DNA of 64,000 nt from an uncultured Lachnospiraceae bacterium (lineage in GTDB: Bacteria; Bacillota; Clostridia; Lachnospirales; Lachnospiraceae): contig CAMNTM010000001.1 in the NCBI GenBank assembly GCA_946558465.1, positions 124,001-188,000 of the forward strand, given 5' to 3'. The notes under the pieces are model-generated. The model did not search any database. It worked only from the letters and a program-made list of their open reading frames with translations, and had not been told where the DNA came from. Made by a program: the position numbers and the translations under genes. Each line of letters starts with the position of its first letter. The stretch's first letter is position 1. Positions 44,470 through 53,953 of the stretch are shown here, in pieces.

Positions 44470-45840
44470 ATGAAAAACCTAACCTTAAGAAACATCGCGA
44501 AGGCATGCCAGGGTGTCTATCACGGAGATGAAAGCCTGCTTTCCAAAGAAGCTGCCGGCGTTGTCATTGACAGCCGGAAGGTGGAAAAAGATTATCTTTT
44601 CGTAGCAATTGACGGTGCAAAGGTAAATGCCCACCGCTTCATACCAGATACAATTAAAAAAGGAGCACTGTGCGTAGTATCCCATGAAGACCTGGGCAAA
44701 ACAGATTATCCTTACATACTGGTAGAATCCACCGGCCAGGCATTGCTCGATATCGCAAAGCTCTACCGGGATTCGTTCGACATGAAGGTTGTCGGCATCA
44801 CCGGAAGTGTAGGAAAAACCAGTACAAAGGAAATGGTAGCTTCTGTTCTCTCACAGAAATACAAGATACATAAAACACTTGGTAATTTTAACAACGAATG
44901 GGGACTTCCGATTACTATCTTTGCGATGCCGGAGGATACGGAGGCAGCAATTCTTGAAATGGGTGTGAATCATTTTGGTGAGATGCGCCGTCTCTCCTCC
45001 GTTGCAAGCCCGGATATCTGTATCATAACAAATATCGGAGCTGCACATCTGGAATTTTTCAAGACAAAAGAGGGTATTCTGCAGGAAAAGACACAGATGA
45101 TTCAGGACATGAAGAATGGAGGGACGATTCTTCTCAACGGAGACGATGAGCTTTTAAGCGAGGTCGGACCGGTGAAGGGAACAGCTCCCAAGTTTTTCGG
45201 TGCCTCAAAAGGATGCCAGTTCCGTGTTTCAAATGTACAGCCGCTCGGACTTAAAGGAACCTCCTGTACGATTCATCTGCCTTCCAGTGAGCAGTTTGAC
45301 TGTATCATTCCTCTTCCCGGCTCTCATATGGTGCCGAATGCACTTGCTGGTGCGGCTGCAGGCTTCAGCCTCGGCCTTACTCCGGACGAGATTCGAGCCG
45401 GCATAGAAGGTCTTCCTTCCATGCCGGGAAGAAACCACATTATTTCCACAGACCGTCTGATTATCCTGGACGACTGTTATAATGCCAATCCTGTCTCTAT
45501 GAAAGCGGCCATTGACGTACTGGATCTTGCAATCGGACGCAAGGTAGCTGTCCTGGGAGATATGGGAGAGCTGGGTGAAAATGAAAGCGAGCTTCATTAT
45601 GAAACAGGCGTATATGCTGCTTCACATGAAATCGACCTTGTATGCGGAATCGGAACATTGTCAAAGGAGCTGGTGCGCGGTGCAGCTTCAGGAGCCGCCA
45701 CAGAGACTCTCTGGTTCGAGTCAAAGGAGGATTTCCTTGCGCAGACAGACAGACTCTTAAAAACCGGAGATAACATCCTTGTAAAGGCTTCCCACGGAAT
45801 GAACTTTCCTGTGATCGTCGATGCACTGAAAGGAGTTTAG
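44470..45840 (+). CDS. murF: UDP-N-acetylmuramoyl-tripeptide--D-Ala-D-Ala ligase
   Basis: Last cytosolic amino acid ligase of peptidoglycan synthesis, 456 residues. The N-terminal UDP-binding domain (GVVIDSRKVEKDYLFVAIDG) is followed by the P-loop GITGSVGKTSTKEMVASVL, FNNEWGLPITIFAMP, the central domain EMGVNHFGEMRRLS, and the C-terminal DDCYNANPVSMKAAID. Start at 44470 after AAAGGAGGAAAGGG. Its stop touches the HAD start. Confidence 0.96.
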   Translation: MKNLTLRNIAKACQGVYHGDESLLSKEAAGVVIDSRKVEKDYLFVAIDGAKVNAHRFIPDTIKKGALCVVSHEDLGKTDYPYILVESTGQALLDIAKLYRDSFDMKVVGITGSVGKTSTKEMVASVLSQKYKIHKTLGNFNNEWGLPITIFAMPEDTEAAILEMGVNHFGEMRRLSSVASPDICIITNIGAAHLEFFKTKEGILQEKTQMIQDMKNGGTILLNGDDELLSEVGPVKGTAPKFFGASKGCQFRVSNVQPLGLKGTSCTIHLPSSEQFDCIIPLPGSHMVPNALAGAAAGFSLGLTPDEIRAGIEGLPSMPGRNHIISTDRLIILDDCYNANPVSMKAAIDVLDLAIGRKVAVLGDMGELGENESELHYETGVYAASHEIDLVCGIGTLSKELVRGAASGAATETLWFESKEDFLAQTDRLLKTGDNILVKASHGMNFPVIVDALKGV

Positions 45841-46650
45841 ATGGATTATCAGATTCTGGCACTGGACCTTGACGGTACGCTGACAAACTCAAAAAAAGAA
45901 ATATCAAAGCCTACACTTGAGGCATTGATTGATATACAGAAAAACGGAAAAAAAGTTGTTCTTGCAAGCGGACGCCCTACAGTCGGTGTGATGCCTCTTG
46001 CCGAAGAGCTTCATCTGAAGGAATACGGCAGCTATATTCTCTCCTGCAACGGAGGCTGTATTATAGACTGCAGAAGTGAAGAGCTTATTTATAACAAAAC
46101 TCTGCCCGATGATGTCTCTGCACCTCTGCATCACATCGTAAAAAAATATTCTGGAGTCGATATTCTGGCTTATAAGGAGGGTTATATTCTTTCGGGAGGC
46201 ACCATAAATCAATACAGCGAGCTGGAATCGAGAATTAATCATATTCCTCTCGTTCCTGTATCGGACTTTGCAGATCACACCGCAGAGCCGGGAAATAAAT
46301 TTCTGATTACCGGAGAGCCGGACATGATTGAACGGGTAAAAAAGGAGGTCTCAGAATATTTCCGCTCTTATCTGAACGTATATTGCTCCGACCCCTTTTT
46401 CCTGGAAATTATGCCTCCCGGTATAGATAAGGCCCATTCTCTCCTTCGGCTTTTGACTTCCATAGGACTAAGTGCTGACGAGATGATCTGCTGCGGAGAC
46501 GGGTATAACGATCTAACCATGATAGAAACCGCCGGCCTGGGTGTCGCTATGGCAAATGCCCAGCCTCCGGTAAAGGAAAAAGCTGATTATATTACCAAAT
46601 CTAATGATGAGGACGGAGTCCTGCATGTAATTAATCAATTTATGCGTTAA
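45841..46650 (+). CDS. Cof-type HAD phosphatase
   Basis: A 269-residue HAD-superfamily phosphatase of the Cof type, acting on small sugar or nucleotide phosphates. Motif I is LDLDGTLTNSKKE, motif II is VVLASGRPTVGV, and motif IV is CCGDGYNDLTMIETAGLGVA. A type C2 cap lies between. It starts on the base after the murF stop, so it is translationally coupled. It is the last gene of the operon, and a terminator follows. The substrate is not predictable. Confidence 0.9.
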   Translation: MDYQILALDLDGTLTNSKKEISKPTLEALIDIQKNGKKVVLASGRPTVGVMPLAEELHLKEYGSYILSCNGGCIIDCRSEELIYNKTLPDDVSAPLHHIVKKYSGVDILAYKEGYILSGGTINQYSELESRINHIPLVPVSDFADHTAEPGNKFLITGEPDMIERVKKEVSEYFRSYLNVYCSDPFFLEIMPPGIDKAHSLLRLLTSIGLSADEMICCGDGYNDLTMIETAGLGVAMANAQPPVKEKADYITKSNDEDGVLHVINQFMR

Positions 46651-46691
46651 AGTACCCGGTACCCTTAAAACCCTGACAACACAAAATAAAA

Positions 46692-46743
46692 CAGGGGCCG
46701 CTGCAAAATCCCTGCATTCTGCAGCAGCCCCTGCACTTTTTTC
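46692..46743. terminator. Terminator between convergent operons
   Basis: The stem CAGGGGCCGCTGCA/TGCAGCAGCCCCTG (arms 46692-46705 and 46720-46733, one mismatch) is followed by TTTTTT on the plus strand. A TTTTATTTT tail on the other side would also serve the leftward gene. Confidence 0.8.
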
Positions 46744-46765
46744 TCAACAGCTGTCTGTTCCCGGC

Positions 46766-48295
46766 CTATGCAATATACGGCGCTGCAATCTCCCGGAATC
46801 TCTCTTTATTTCCACTGTACCAATTCTCATAAGTCATACCGGCAGCTGCAATCTCCTCTCCCAAATCTTTAAAAAATGCCGGTATCTCTGTCTCAAGTAT
46901 TGTTCCGATCTGTTCTCCAAACCGTTCCTTCCCTTCCTCATCATTTCCATTCACAGTGAGAACGAATGCCGGCTGAGGCTTTCCGTCTATCTTCTTCACG
47001 CCTCCTCTGAAACCGATTCTGCCGATCTGATGTGTCCCGCAAGAAGACGGACAGCCGGAAATATGAATTTGAGGCAGCACCCCATCTGCAAAATCCCATT
47101 TCCTCGCTGCCTTTATCAGCGTCTCCAAAAGCGCCTGAGAATCCCGTACACCTACCTGACAGATAGAGGCCCCGATGCATGCCACCGATGTTTCAAAAAG
47201 TGTCTCTCCTCCATCGCTTGTTATTTCCAACATCTTCTGAGCTTCGCCTCCGCTGCAGTTTACAATATATATAGTCTCATCTGGGGCAATACGAAGCTCT
47301 ACTGCCTCCATATCCTTTAAAGCCTCATAAAGCTCACGAAATTTTCCTGGCAGAGGACAGCCTCCTATCGGATGATATGCTACTGTATAAAGCCCTTCCT
47401 GCTTCTGAGGAAGAATTCTCTTCCCCTCCGGCCTTATCCCGTCTGCCTGCTTCTTAATCTTCTCTTCCTTTACGGAAATATCCATATTCTCTTCCTGCAT
47501 AGCTTCTTTAAGCTTATCTGCAAATGCTTCTGCGTATTTATCTCCCAATACCTCCTGCATATAACGGGTCCTTGCCTTCGCACGGTTCTCATAATTTCCA
47601 TAGGAGACAAACATCTTTACCATAGCCTTGATATAATAGAGAATCTTGCTTCCCTCTATCTTTTCTGCCACCAGCACACCCATCTTAGGATTATTACCCA
47701 ATCCTCCTGCACTGTAAACATCAAAGCAGCCGTCTTCACGCGCCGCAAAGCCCAGGTCCCGGAAGGTTGCATGTGTAGTATTTGCCGGAGAATTTGAAAA
47801 ACATACCTTCAGCTTACGCGGAAGCTTAACGGTCTTAATCAGCCCCATCAAATAGTCAGAAGCCGCCTCGGCATATGGTGCCACATCAAAATACTCACCC
47901 TGTTCTACACCAGACAGGGGTGAAACCATTACGTTTCTCGGAAAATCTCCGCCTCCTCCTCTGGTTACTATCCCGTAATCCAATGCTGCAACTGCAAGAT
48001 CACACACGGCATCTGCATTCAGATTGTGAAGCTGTATCGTCTGGCATGTAGTAAAATGTACCTTGTCAATCTGATATTTTTCAATACTCTCTGCAATAAA
48101 TTTAAGCTTGTCCACATCTACCCGTCCGCCGGGAAGCCTAAGGCGCAGCATACTCGCTTTTCCGCCTCTCTGAGCATAGCTTCCAAATCCTCCGGAAAAT
48201 CCTTTATACTGCGGAACCGAAACCTCACCCTCATAAAACTGTCTGGTCACAGTCTCAAACTCCTCGTAATCCTTCCTCCACTTCTGCGCTTCCAT
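46766..48295 (-). CDS. Siroheme-[4Fe-4S] nitrite/sulfite reductase
   Basis: A 509-residue reductase of the nitrite/sulfite reductase ferredoxin-like family. It has two homologous halves (GSYAQRGGKASMLRLRLPGG, IGGCPLPGKFRELYEALKDM), the siroheme and cluster motif CIGASICQVGV plus SGCPSSCGTHQIG, and TTCQTIQLHNLN. All four cysteines are present. It should reduce sulfite or nitrite by six electrons. There is no flavoprotein or siroheme gene nearby, so the electron donor is unknown. The start at 48295 is preceded by AAAGGAG, and a TATAAT (48350-48345) lies upstream. Confidence 0.92.
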   Translation of the reverse strand: MEAQKWRKDYEEFETVTRQFYEGEVSVPQYKGFSGGFGSYAQRGGKASMLRLRLPGGRVDVDKLKFIAESIEKYQIDKVHFTTCQTIQLHNLNADAVCDLAVAALDYGIVTRGGGGDFPRNVMVSPLSGVEQGEYFDVAPYAEAASDYLMGLIKTVKLPRKLKVCFSNSPANTTHATFRDLGFAAREDGCFDVYSAGGLGNNPKMGVLVAEKIEGSKILYYIKAMVKMFVSYGNYENRAKARTRYMQEVLGDKYAEAFADKLKEAMQEENMDISVKEEKIKKQADGIRPEGKRILPQKQEGLYTVAYHPIGGCPLPGKFRELYEALKDMEAVELRIAPDETIYIVNCSGGEAQKMLEITSDGGETLFETSVACIGASICQVGVRDSQALLETLIKAARKWDFADGVLPQIHISGCPSSCGTHQIGRIGFRGGVKKIDGKPQPAFVLTVNGNDEEGKERFGEQIGTILETEIPAFFKDLGEEIAAAGMTYENWYSGNKERFREIAAPYIA

Positions 48296-48415
48296 ACCAT
48301 ATTCTCCTTTATTCTATCATTCAGAACCTGTCTGCTGTACTAAAATTATACCACATCCGGTCTTATGTTTCACCAGACTTTTCCAACTCTTTGCTCAGGC
48401 TCACACTTACACCGG

Positions 48416-49597
48416 CTATTTATACTCCTTCCTCGCCCTGTAGCTTGGAATATGTGCTGCAGTCTCATAATCTATCTTATTTCCCATATACACCCAGCCC
48501 CTGCCTTCCTCCAGACGAAGCGTCACTTCATGACGAAATGCACAGTCCATGCCCTCTTCCCTGTAAACTGCCTCTATGTACGCCGTTATCGTCCCATCCT
48601 CATGCTCCTTGCATCTTACCACTTCTGGAAACGGCTGAAACTGCGGAATACGATTCCAGCAGCCGACTGCGCTGCGCGGATATACTCCACGCTCCTTGTC
48701 ATATTCTGCATACTGCTCCAGCTCCTCTGGTGTAATGTCAAAGTACCGGCATATAACAGCCTCAAATTCTTCTTTTGGAACTCCCTCCGGGTAATCCGTC
48801 TCATCAAGCTTTACCCCTTCTGACATGGCATATAAAAATTCAAATAAATCACTAAATTCTATTTTCTGCAGATTATCTTCATCCCATTCTTCCAAAAATA
48901 AGTTATTACAGAAATAACTTACCGGCCTTATACACTGCTCTGTAATTTCTCTGCACTGCTCCCCAAGTGGCAGAATCCGGCAGAATATGTGCATATCCAT
49001 CTCCTGATTCCTTGACAGCGCCTTTTCCCATATAAGCCACCCTTTTTCTGTATATTCCCACCGATATGCACGAATCTTTTCCATCTGCTGTATCTGGGGC
49101 TTCATATCTTCATCAAACACGGCACTTGCAGAGGTAATATAAAGATCCCCTTCTTCAAACTCAAGATGCCTGTATCTGAATATTCCGTTTGTATTTATTA
49201 CATAAAATTCTGTCTCCGTATTCTCCTGTTCTGCCTCTGTAAGACACGCATCTACCTTCTCATAGTTCAACATATCACAATCATTGCTTTCACAGGTTAC
49301 TGCTTTTCCAGATTCTGCCGCAAGCGCAGCCATATCATGTACGTCCTCTTCAGACAGCGTCACATTATTGTCTTCTCCTTTGACTCTCTGCCGGTAAAGC
49401 ATTCTGCAGTCTTCCATAAGGAGCCGCAGCTTTTCTATTGTCTTATTCATTTCCTCCTGTTTCATATCAATATTCTGAAGCTTATATGCAGAAGCTTCTA
49501 CTTCCTGTTTTGGGACGTTCTTTCCGGCCTGACACCCTGAAAGCAGCACCAGAGATATAATTATGATGACAGCTTTGTACACCCTTTCTCTATACAT
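48416..49597 (-). CDS. Lipoprotein of unknown function (possibly DUF6070)
   Basis: A 393-residue lipoprotein from Met at 49597 (GGAGG upstream). The signal peptide VIIIISLVLLSGCQ ends in a lipobox. The mature protein is helical and acidic at first (MKQEEMNKTIEKLRLLMEDC) and then mixed, with YFDITPEELEQY, FPEVVRCKEHEDGTITAYIE and WVYMGNKIDY near the end. The overall layout recalls clostridial lipoproteins now grouped as DUF6070, but I give that name with low confidence. It has no operon partner with a known role. Confidence 0.7.
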   Translation of the reverse strand: MYRERVYKAVIIIISLVLLSGCQAGKNVPKQEVEASAYKLQNIDMKQEEMNKTIEKLRLLMEDCRMLYRQRVKGEDNNVTLSEEDVHDMAALAAESGKAVTCESNDCDMLNYEKVDACLTEAEQENTETEFYVINTNGIFRYRHLEFEEGDLYITSASAVFDEDMKPQIQQMEKIRAYRWEYTEKGWLIWEKALSRNQEMDMHIFCRILPLGEQCREITEQCIRPVSYFCNNLFLEEWDEDNLQKIEFSDLFEFLYAMSEGVKLDETDYPEGVPKEEFEAVICRYFDITPEELEQYAEYDKERGVYPRSAVGCWNRIPQFQPFPEVVRCKEHEDGTITAYIEAVYREEGMDCAFRHEVTLRLEEGRGWVYMGNKIDYETAAHIPSYRARKEYK

Positions 49598-49646
49598 ACC
49601 AGCCTCCACCTCCACATACCTTACTACTTAATCATCCTATCCTCCG

Positions 49647-50390
49647 TTATAAGATATCTTGTCTTTTTGTAAACTCATATATAGCTATTCCCGCTGCCAT
49701 CGCCAGATTCAAAGAATCAATAGCATCTGTATGCCGAATCCGCACAGGCTGTCCCAGCTCCAGATAGGAATCTGGAAGCCCGCTCGACTCATTTCCAAAT
49801 ATCAATGCAAAAGAACTGGACGAATCCTGCTTTAATTCGCTGAGAGAAACAGATCCCTTTAACATAAACGGATAATATGCCTTTTTGTTTCCTGCTTCCT
49901 GTCTATAAGTTTCAAATGACTTAAAGCTTTCTATATGGACGGAAAATACCGCCCCCATCGAAGCTCTGATTACCTTCGGATGAAACACATCCACACAGGG
50001 CTCAATAACAGCAATATTACGAATACCAAAACCCAGTCCCGTCCGTATAATTGTCCCCAAATTTCCCATATCACTTGGATTCACAAGAACTATATGGTTC
50101 TTATCTGCTTCTATATGGTCTTCATATTTTCTCAATACACCCGCTACAATACATGCTTCCTTTTCTCTGATTTTATCCAGTACCTTATCATTACACAGAC
50201 ATGGAACCTGGCTTTTTCTGCACAAAATATCAAGCTTTTCCTGGATCTCCGGCTTCGCCTGTGTACTTACAATGACCTGCTGTACGTATTCTGGATGCCG
50301 GTTTAAAAGCTCAAAGGTGGGATAAGCTCCCAGCGTATAGGTGTAATCTGCTTTTTTTGAATATCTTTTCAATGACTTTATCGAAATCAT
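49647..50390 (-). CDS. TrmH-family RNA 2'-O-methyltransferase
   Basis: A 247-residue SpoU/TrmH methyltransferase. It has the three knot motifs: NPSDMGNLGTIIRTGLG, FGNESSGLPDSY and SLNLAMAAGIAIYEF. The N-terminal part (KKADYTYTLGAYPTFELLN) is the substrate-binding region. The Met at 50390 was chosen over an upstream TTG because GGAGAAGAG lies about 9 nt before it. The gene follows the binding-protein gene closely. The target (rRNA or tRNA) is unknown. Confidence 0.9.
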   Translation of the reverse strand: MISIKSLKRYSKKADYTYTLGAYPTFELLNRHPEYVQQVIVSTQAKPEIQEKLDILCRKSQVPCLCNDKVLDKIREKEACIVAGVLRKYEDHIEADKNHIVLVNPSDMGNLGTIIRTGLGFGIRNIAVIEPCVDVFHPKVIRASMGAVFSVHIESFKSFETYRQEAGNKKAYYPFMLKGSVSLSELKQDSSSSFALIFGNESSGLPDSYLELGQPVRIRHTDAIDSLNLAMAAGIAIYEFTKRQDIL

Positions 50391-50417
50391 AACTGTCTCT
50401 TCTCCATCTATCAAGGT

Positions 50418-51644
50418 CTAGTAGAGCATTTTCTGTATCTCCTCCTTGTCCAGATTTTCTTTTGTCACCCATACAGAACCTGTATCTATATACGCTTCAT
50501 TCCCCATACTAAGCGCCGCTCTGGCCGATGCAATCACAGAAGCATACCCCATGCCAAAAGGATTCTGAACCAATAAGGCTGTAATCTTTCCATTTTCTAA
50601 TGCTTCCAGCTCCTCTTCATCTGCATCGTAACCGATAATCGTAAGATTCTCTTTCTCCAGACGCTCCACTGTATCTAACAGTAATTTTACACCGTCTCCA
50701 CTCGTAGCATAGAAGCCCTTCAGGTCCGGATGCTTTTCAAAAATATAATCCATGATTTCTTCTTCTGTAATATCCTCTGATAAAATGTCCTCCTGCAGAC
50801 TGTCCTCTGCCGCAATATCCTCCAAATCTTCAGCTGCAGCTCCCGCCGCATCTTCCTTTGCGGCCGCTTTTTGCATCTCTTCCTTCTGATCCAGATGATA
50901 GGTCTCTACAATCGAAATATCCGGATACATCTCTTTAAGGCGGTCCACAAATCCACTTTCCCGCTCCTCGGCCGATTTTGATTTGGAATCATGAACAATT
51001 ACGGCTACTTCTCCGGTTTTGCCTAACGCTTCTGCCATCTTGTCCGCCGCCTCTGCCGCAGTTGTTCTGTTGTCTGTAGAAACAGTTGCCATCAGTCCCG
51101 GATAATCACTTCCGGAATCAAACGCTACAACCGGAATTCCACTCTCTGCAGCCAAATCAAACTGTACCCCGCACGCCTGAGCATCCACAATCGATATACT
51201 AAGCGCTGCCGGATATCTCGCAAGCTCTTCGTCCAAAATATTCACCTGTTCATCCACACTGTCCTGAACTGACGGACCGCTGTACGTCACCTTTACCTCG
51301 TCTTTTCCTTTATACCCCAGCTCTTCATTGATATCTGCTGCAGCCTGCTCTGCGCCTCTCTTTACCTCCGCCCAGTATTCACCGTCAGCATTTTTTCCGA
51401 TCACGGAGATATAAGAGCCTGGCTCAAGCTTCAGCCCATCTGCATTGCGGTATGCAAGAAGTGCGATAGCATCCAGCTTTCTCTGATATTTTTTTTCTTT
51501 TTTCTTCTTCTCCTTTACCGGAGCCTCTGTTTTATCATTCGTATCTGCCTGCTGTTCCTTCTCTTCATTCTTTCCAGCAGCACATGCACATAACACAATT
51601 GTCATAAGTAAGACTGCTGCAATCAAACCTTTTCTCTTTTTCAT
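50418..51644 (-). CDS. Sugar-type periplasmic-binding lipoprotein
   Basis: A 408-residue lipoprotein (lipobox MTIVLCACA) from Met at 51644, with a Lys/Glu-rich linker (EKKKKEKKYQR) and a Peripla_BP_4/LacI-like fold: YWAEVKRGAEQAAADINEEL, ESGIPVVAFDSGSDYPGLMA, VSTDNRTTAAEAADKMAEAL and LTIIGYDADEEELEALENGK. An unusual acidic insertion of about 45 residues (GAAAEDLEDIAAEDSLQEDI) sits after the second domain. No permease or ATPase gene lies nearby, so it is either an orphan binding protein or a sensor component. Confidence 0.85.
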   Translation of the reverse strand: MKKRKGLIAAVLLMTIVLCACAAGKNEEKEQQADTNDKTEAPVKEKKKKEKKYQRKLDAIALLAYRNADGLKLEPGSYISVIGKNADGEYWAEVKRGAEQAAADINEELGYKGKDEVKVTYSGPSVQDSVDEQVNILDEELARYPAALSISIVDAQACGVQFDLAAESGIPVVAFDSGSDYPGLMATVSTDNRTTAAEAADKMAEALGKTGEVAVIVHDSKSKSAEERESGFVDRLKEMYPDISIVETYHLDQKEEMQKAAAKEDAAGAAAEDLEDIAAEDSLQEDILSEDITEEEIMDYIFEKHPDLKGFYATSGDGVKLLLDTVERLEKENLTIIGYDADEEELEALENGKITALLVQNPFGMGYASVIASARAALSMGNEAYIDTGSVWVTKENLDKEEIQKMLY

Positions 51645-51799
51645 GATTCTCCACTCCCACTTGTTATAAAATTCACTGCCATCAAACATGATACACCAAA
51701 ACCATGAAAAAATGTTGAAATTTTTCTTAATTTTTCACGGCAGCACAAGACACTTCCCTGTAAATTCCTCCTTGTACTCAATTTAAACCATGATTTTGC

Positions 51800-51828
51800 T
51801 TGTATATTTTCCCCTTTTGTATTATGAT
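51800..51828 (+). promoter_or_regulatory. Promoter of the ferredoxin gene
   Basis: TTGTAT (51800-51805), 17 bp and TATGAT (51823-51828) lie about 54 nt upstream of the start codon. Confidence 0.6.
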
Positions 51829-51881
51829 AGGGATAGACAAAATCGCTGGTATCCGGCGAACATAAAAAGGAGGTACATATT

Positions 51882-52052
51882 ATGGCATATGTAATTAACG
51901 ACGAATGTGTAAGCTGCGGAGCTTGCGAGGCTCAGTGTCCGGCAGGCGCTATTTCTCAGGGCACAGATCATTATGAAATTAATGCTGACGTTTGTGTTGA
52001 GTGCGGCGCATGTGAAGCTCAGTGCCCGACGGGAGCTATTTCCCAGGGCTAA
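51882..52052 (+). CDS. 2[4Fe-4S] ferredoxin
   Basis: A 56-residue clostridial-type electron carrier, starting MAYVINDECVSCGACEAQCP at 51882 after AAAGGAGGTACATATT. Two CxxCxxCxxxCP motifs are present, one per half. The halves are near-identical (CVSCGACEAQCPAGAISQG and CVECGACEAQCPTGAISQG), showing the internal duplication of the family. It has its own promoter and terminator. It could supply the reductase encoded 3.6 kb away, but nothing in the sequence links them. Confidence 0.96.
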   Translation: MAYVINDECVSCGACEAQCPAGAISQGTDHYEINADVCVECGACEAQCPTGAISQG

Positions 52053-52070
52053 TCCTATTGCAGATGAATA

Positions 52071-52115
52071 AAAAAACAATGCCTGCAGGTGAAAACCTAC
52101 CGGCATTGTTTTTTT
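52071..52115 (+). terminator. Terminator of the ferredoxin gene
   Basis: The stem CAATGCC...GGCATTG, extended by AGGT/ACCT pairing around a GAAA loop, lies between A-rich and T-rich runs. A T tail of at least seven follows. Confidence 0.85.
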
Positions 52116-52260
52116 AATTTTTTTGTCTGTGTGCCCCTATTTGACTTTCTTCGCATTATATCTGTGCTATGCTGTAGCTGTAACTAATATACTTCGCATT
52201 AAATCGTCTGTTTTATGCACGGTATATTAAGACAAGCACTACTAATAAGGGGGTTTTGCT

Positions 52261-52617
52261 ATGGGTAATGCACTTGAGCAGCTAAAGAAGGAAACAAGAG
52301 ATGATGCAAAATTGTATGGCTGCATCAAAGAACTATATGAGCAGGGAGTACCATTTGAAGAACTGAAAGCACTGATACCCGATATCAGACGAACAAGGGA
52401 GCAGCTGCAGATGAAGCGTATGCTAGAAAACAATAATGAAGTCCTTCTTTCTATGTTCAGTAAAGAGATGTCATTTCTTTTGGAGGCTAGAGAACGCCAT
52501 GAGGAAGAACAATTCAAAAAACTGGACCAGCTTATCAGACAGCAGCAGTCCTTTCGGAAATCTGCCGCCGAAAACGGTCCAGTTGAAAAATTAAAACGGT
52601 TATTCCTGCCGGCTTAG
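52261..52617 (+). CDS. Small helical protein of unknown function
   Basis: A 118-residue basic and acidic helical protein with no Cys-metal motif or membrane helix. LYGCIKELYEQGVPFEELKA and IRRTREQLQMKRMLENNNEV suggest paired helices, and the Glu/Lys/Gln-rich middle (LLEARERHEEEQFKKLDQLI) is probably a coiled coil. AAGGGGG lies 8 nt upstream. A possible -35 (TTGACT, 52141-52146) lacks a good partner. Its last 18 nt overlap the end of dnaB, which reads the other way. I do not recognise it. Confidence 0.65.
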   Translation: MGNALEQLKKETRDDAKLYGCIKELYEQGVPFEELKALIPDIRRTREQLQMKRMLENNNEVLLSMFSKEMSFLLEARERHEEEQFKKLDQLIRQQQSFRKSAAENGPVEKLKRLFLPA

Positions 52618-53940
52618 ATTTGCAAACTTCGTGTAATCTGCAAGCCATGCCAGACGAACGGTCCCGATCGGACCGTTTCTTTGTTTTGCAATAATAATTT
52701 CTGCCTGCTTTTTGTATTCTGAATCCTTATTGTAGTATTCATCGCGGTAAATGAACATAACAACATCCGCATCCTGCTCAATCGCTCCGGATTCACGAAG
52801 GTCTGAAAGCATCGGACGTTTATCCGGGCGGGACTCTACTGCACGGCTCAGCTGAGAAAGTGCAACAACCGGAACGTTCAGTTCCCTTGCCAGCGCCTTC
52901 AGCGAACGGGAAATCTCGGAAATTTCCTGCTGCCTGGACTCTGAACGCCCTCCGACACTTCCTGACATCAATTGCAGATAATCAACAATTATCAATTGTA
53001 TCTGATGCTCCAGCTTATATTTCCTGCATTTCGACCGAAGCTCCGAAACCGATATTCCAGGAGTGTCATCAATAATCAAATTGGACTGCCCTATGATTCC
53101 GGCTCCCTCAATCAATTTTTCCCAATCAGAATCCTTCAAGTTTCCCGTCCTGAGCGCCTGCGAATCCACTTGCGATTCCAACGCAAAAAGGCGGTTTACC
53201 AGCTGTTCCTTTGACATTTCCAGTGAAAACACCGCTACGCCCTTATTCTTTTTAAAGGCCACATATTGTGCGATATTCAATACAAATGCCGTCTTACCCA
53301 TAGATGGTCTTGCTGCAATGAGCACCAGATCGGAGGGCTGCAGACCGGACAGCTTATAATCCAAATCAATAAAGCCTGTCGGAATACCTGTAACAGCTCC
53401 TTTATTTTTCGACGCCTTTTCGATTCTGTCAAGCGAATTCAGTACTATATCCTTAATTGGAACATAGTCTCCCCTGTTTCTTCTCTGCAAAAGATCAAAT
53501 ACCGACTTTTCTGTTGTCTCAAGTATAGTCTCTAACGGCTCCTTTCCTGCATAGCAGGTGTTGGATATCTCATTGTTCAGCTTAATAAGCTTTCGCATCA
53601 TGGATTTATCCGCAACAATAGCCGCATGATACTGTACATTCGCCGACGTATAAACCGACGACATCAAATCTCTGACAAATTCCAAACCAGCAATCTCCGG
53701 GGGAACATCCTTCTCCTTCAATCGGTCCTGAAGTGTAACCAAATCAACCGGTTTTCCCTCATTAAACAATTCAACCATTGAATCAAAAACAACTCCATAG
53801 GCCGTCTGATAAAAATCCTGCCCGCTGATAATCTCAGATGCTGCAAGAATCGCCTCCTTGTCCATGAGCATAGCGCCTACAACCGACTGCTCCGCCTCAA
53901 TACTGTGAGGCATAACTCTTTTAATAAGCGCCTCTTCCAT
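52600..53940 (-). CDS. dnaB: Replicative DNA helicase DnaB
   Basis: Hexameric replication fork helicase, 446 residues. The N-terminal scaffold domain begins MPHSIEAEQSVVGAMLMDKE. The RecA-like motor has Walker A ARPSMGKTAFVLN, Walker B LIIVDYLQLM, and the arginine-finger region LSQLSRAVESRPDKRPMLSD. Length and ends are typical. It lies 13 nt after rplI in the common Firmicutes order gdpP-rplI-dnaB. Its 3' end overlaps the convergent small gene by 18 nt. Confidence 0.96.
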   Translation of the reverse strand: MEEALIKRVMPHSIEAEQSVVGAMLMDKEAILAASEIISGQDFYQTAYGVVFDSMVELFNEGKPVDLVTLQDRLKEKDVPPEIAGLEFVRDLMSSVYTSANVQYHAAIVADKSMMRKLIKLNNEISNTCYAGKEPLETILETTEKSVFDLLQRRNRGDYVPIKDIVLNSLDRIEKASKNKGAVTGIPTGFIDLDYKLSGLQPSDLVLIAARPSMGKTAFVLNIAQYVAFKKNKGVAVFSLEMSKEQLVNRLFALESQVDSQALRTGNLKDSDWEKLIEGAGIIGQSNLIIDDTPGISVSELRSKCRKYKLEHQIQLIIVDYLQLMSGSVGGRSESRQQEISEISRSLKALARELNVPVVALSQLSRAVESRPDKRPMLSDLRESGAIEQDADVVMFIYRDEYYNKDSEYKKQAEIIIAKQRNGPIGTVRLAWLADYTKFANLSRQE

Positions 53941-53953
53941 CTGCGGTTTCCTC

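Noticed and set aside
52149..52201. Direct repeat CTTCGCATTA (52149-52158 and 52192-52201) upstream of the small helical protein
   Set aside because: A 10-bp repeat in AT-rich DNA may occur by chance and has no supporting context.
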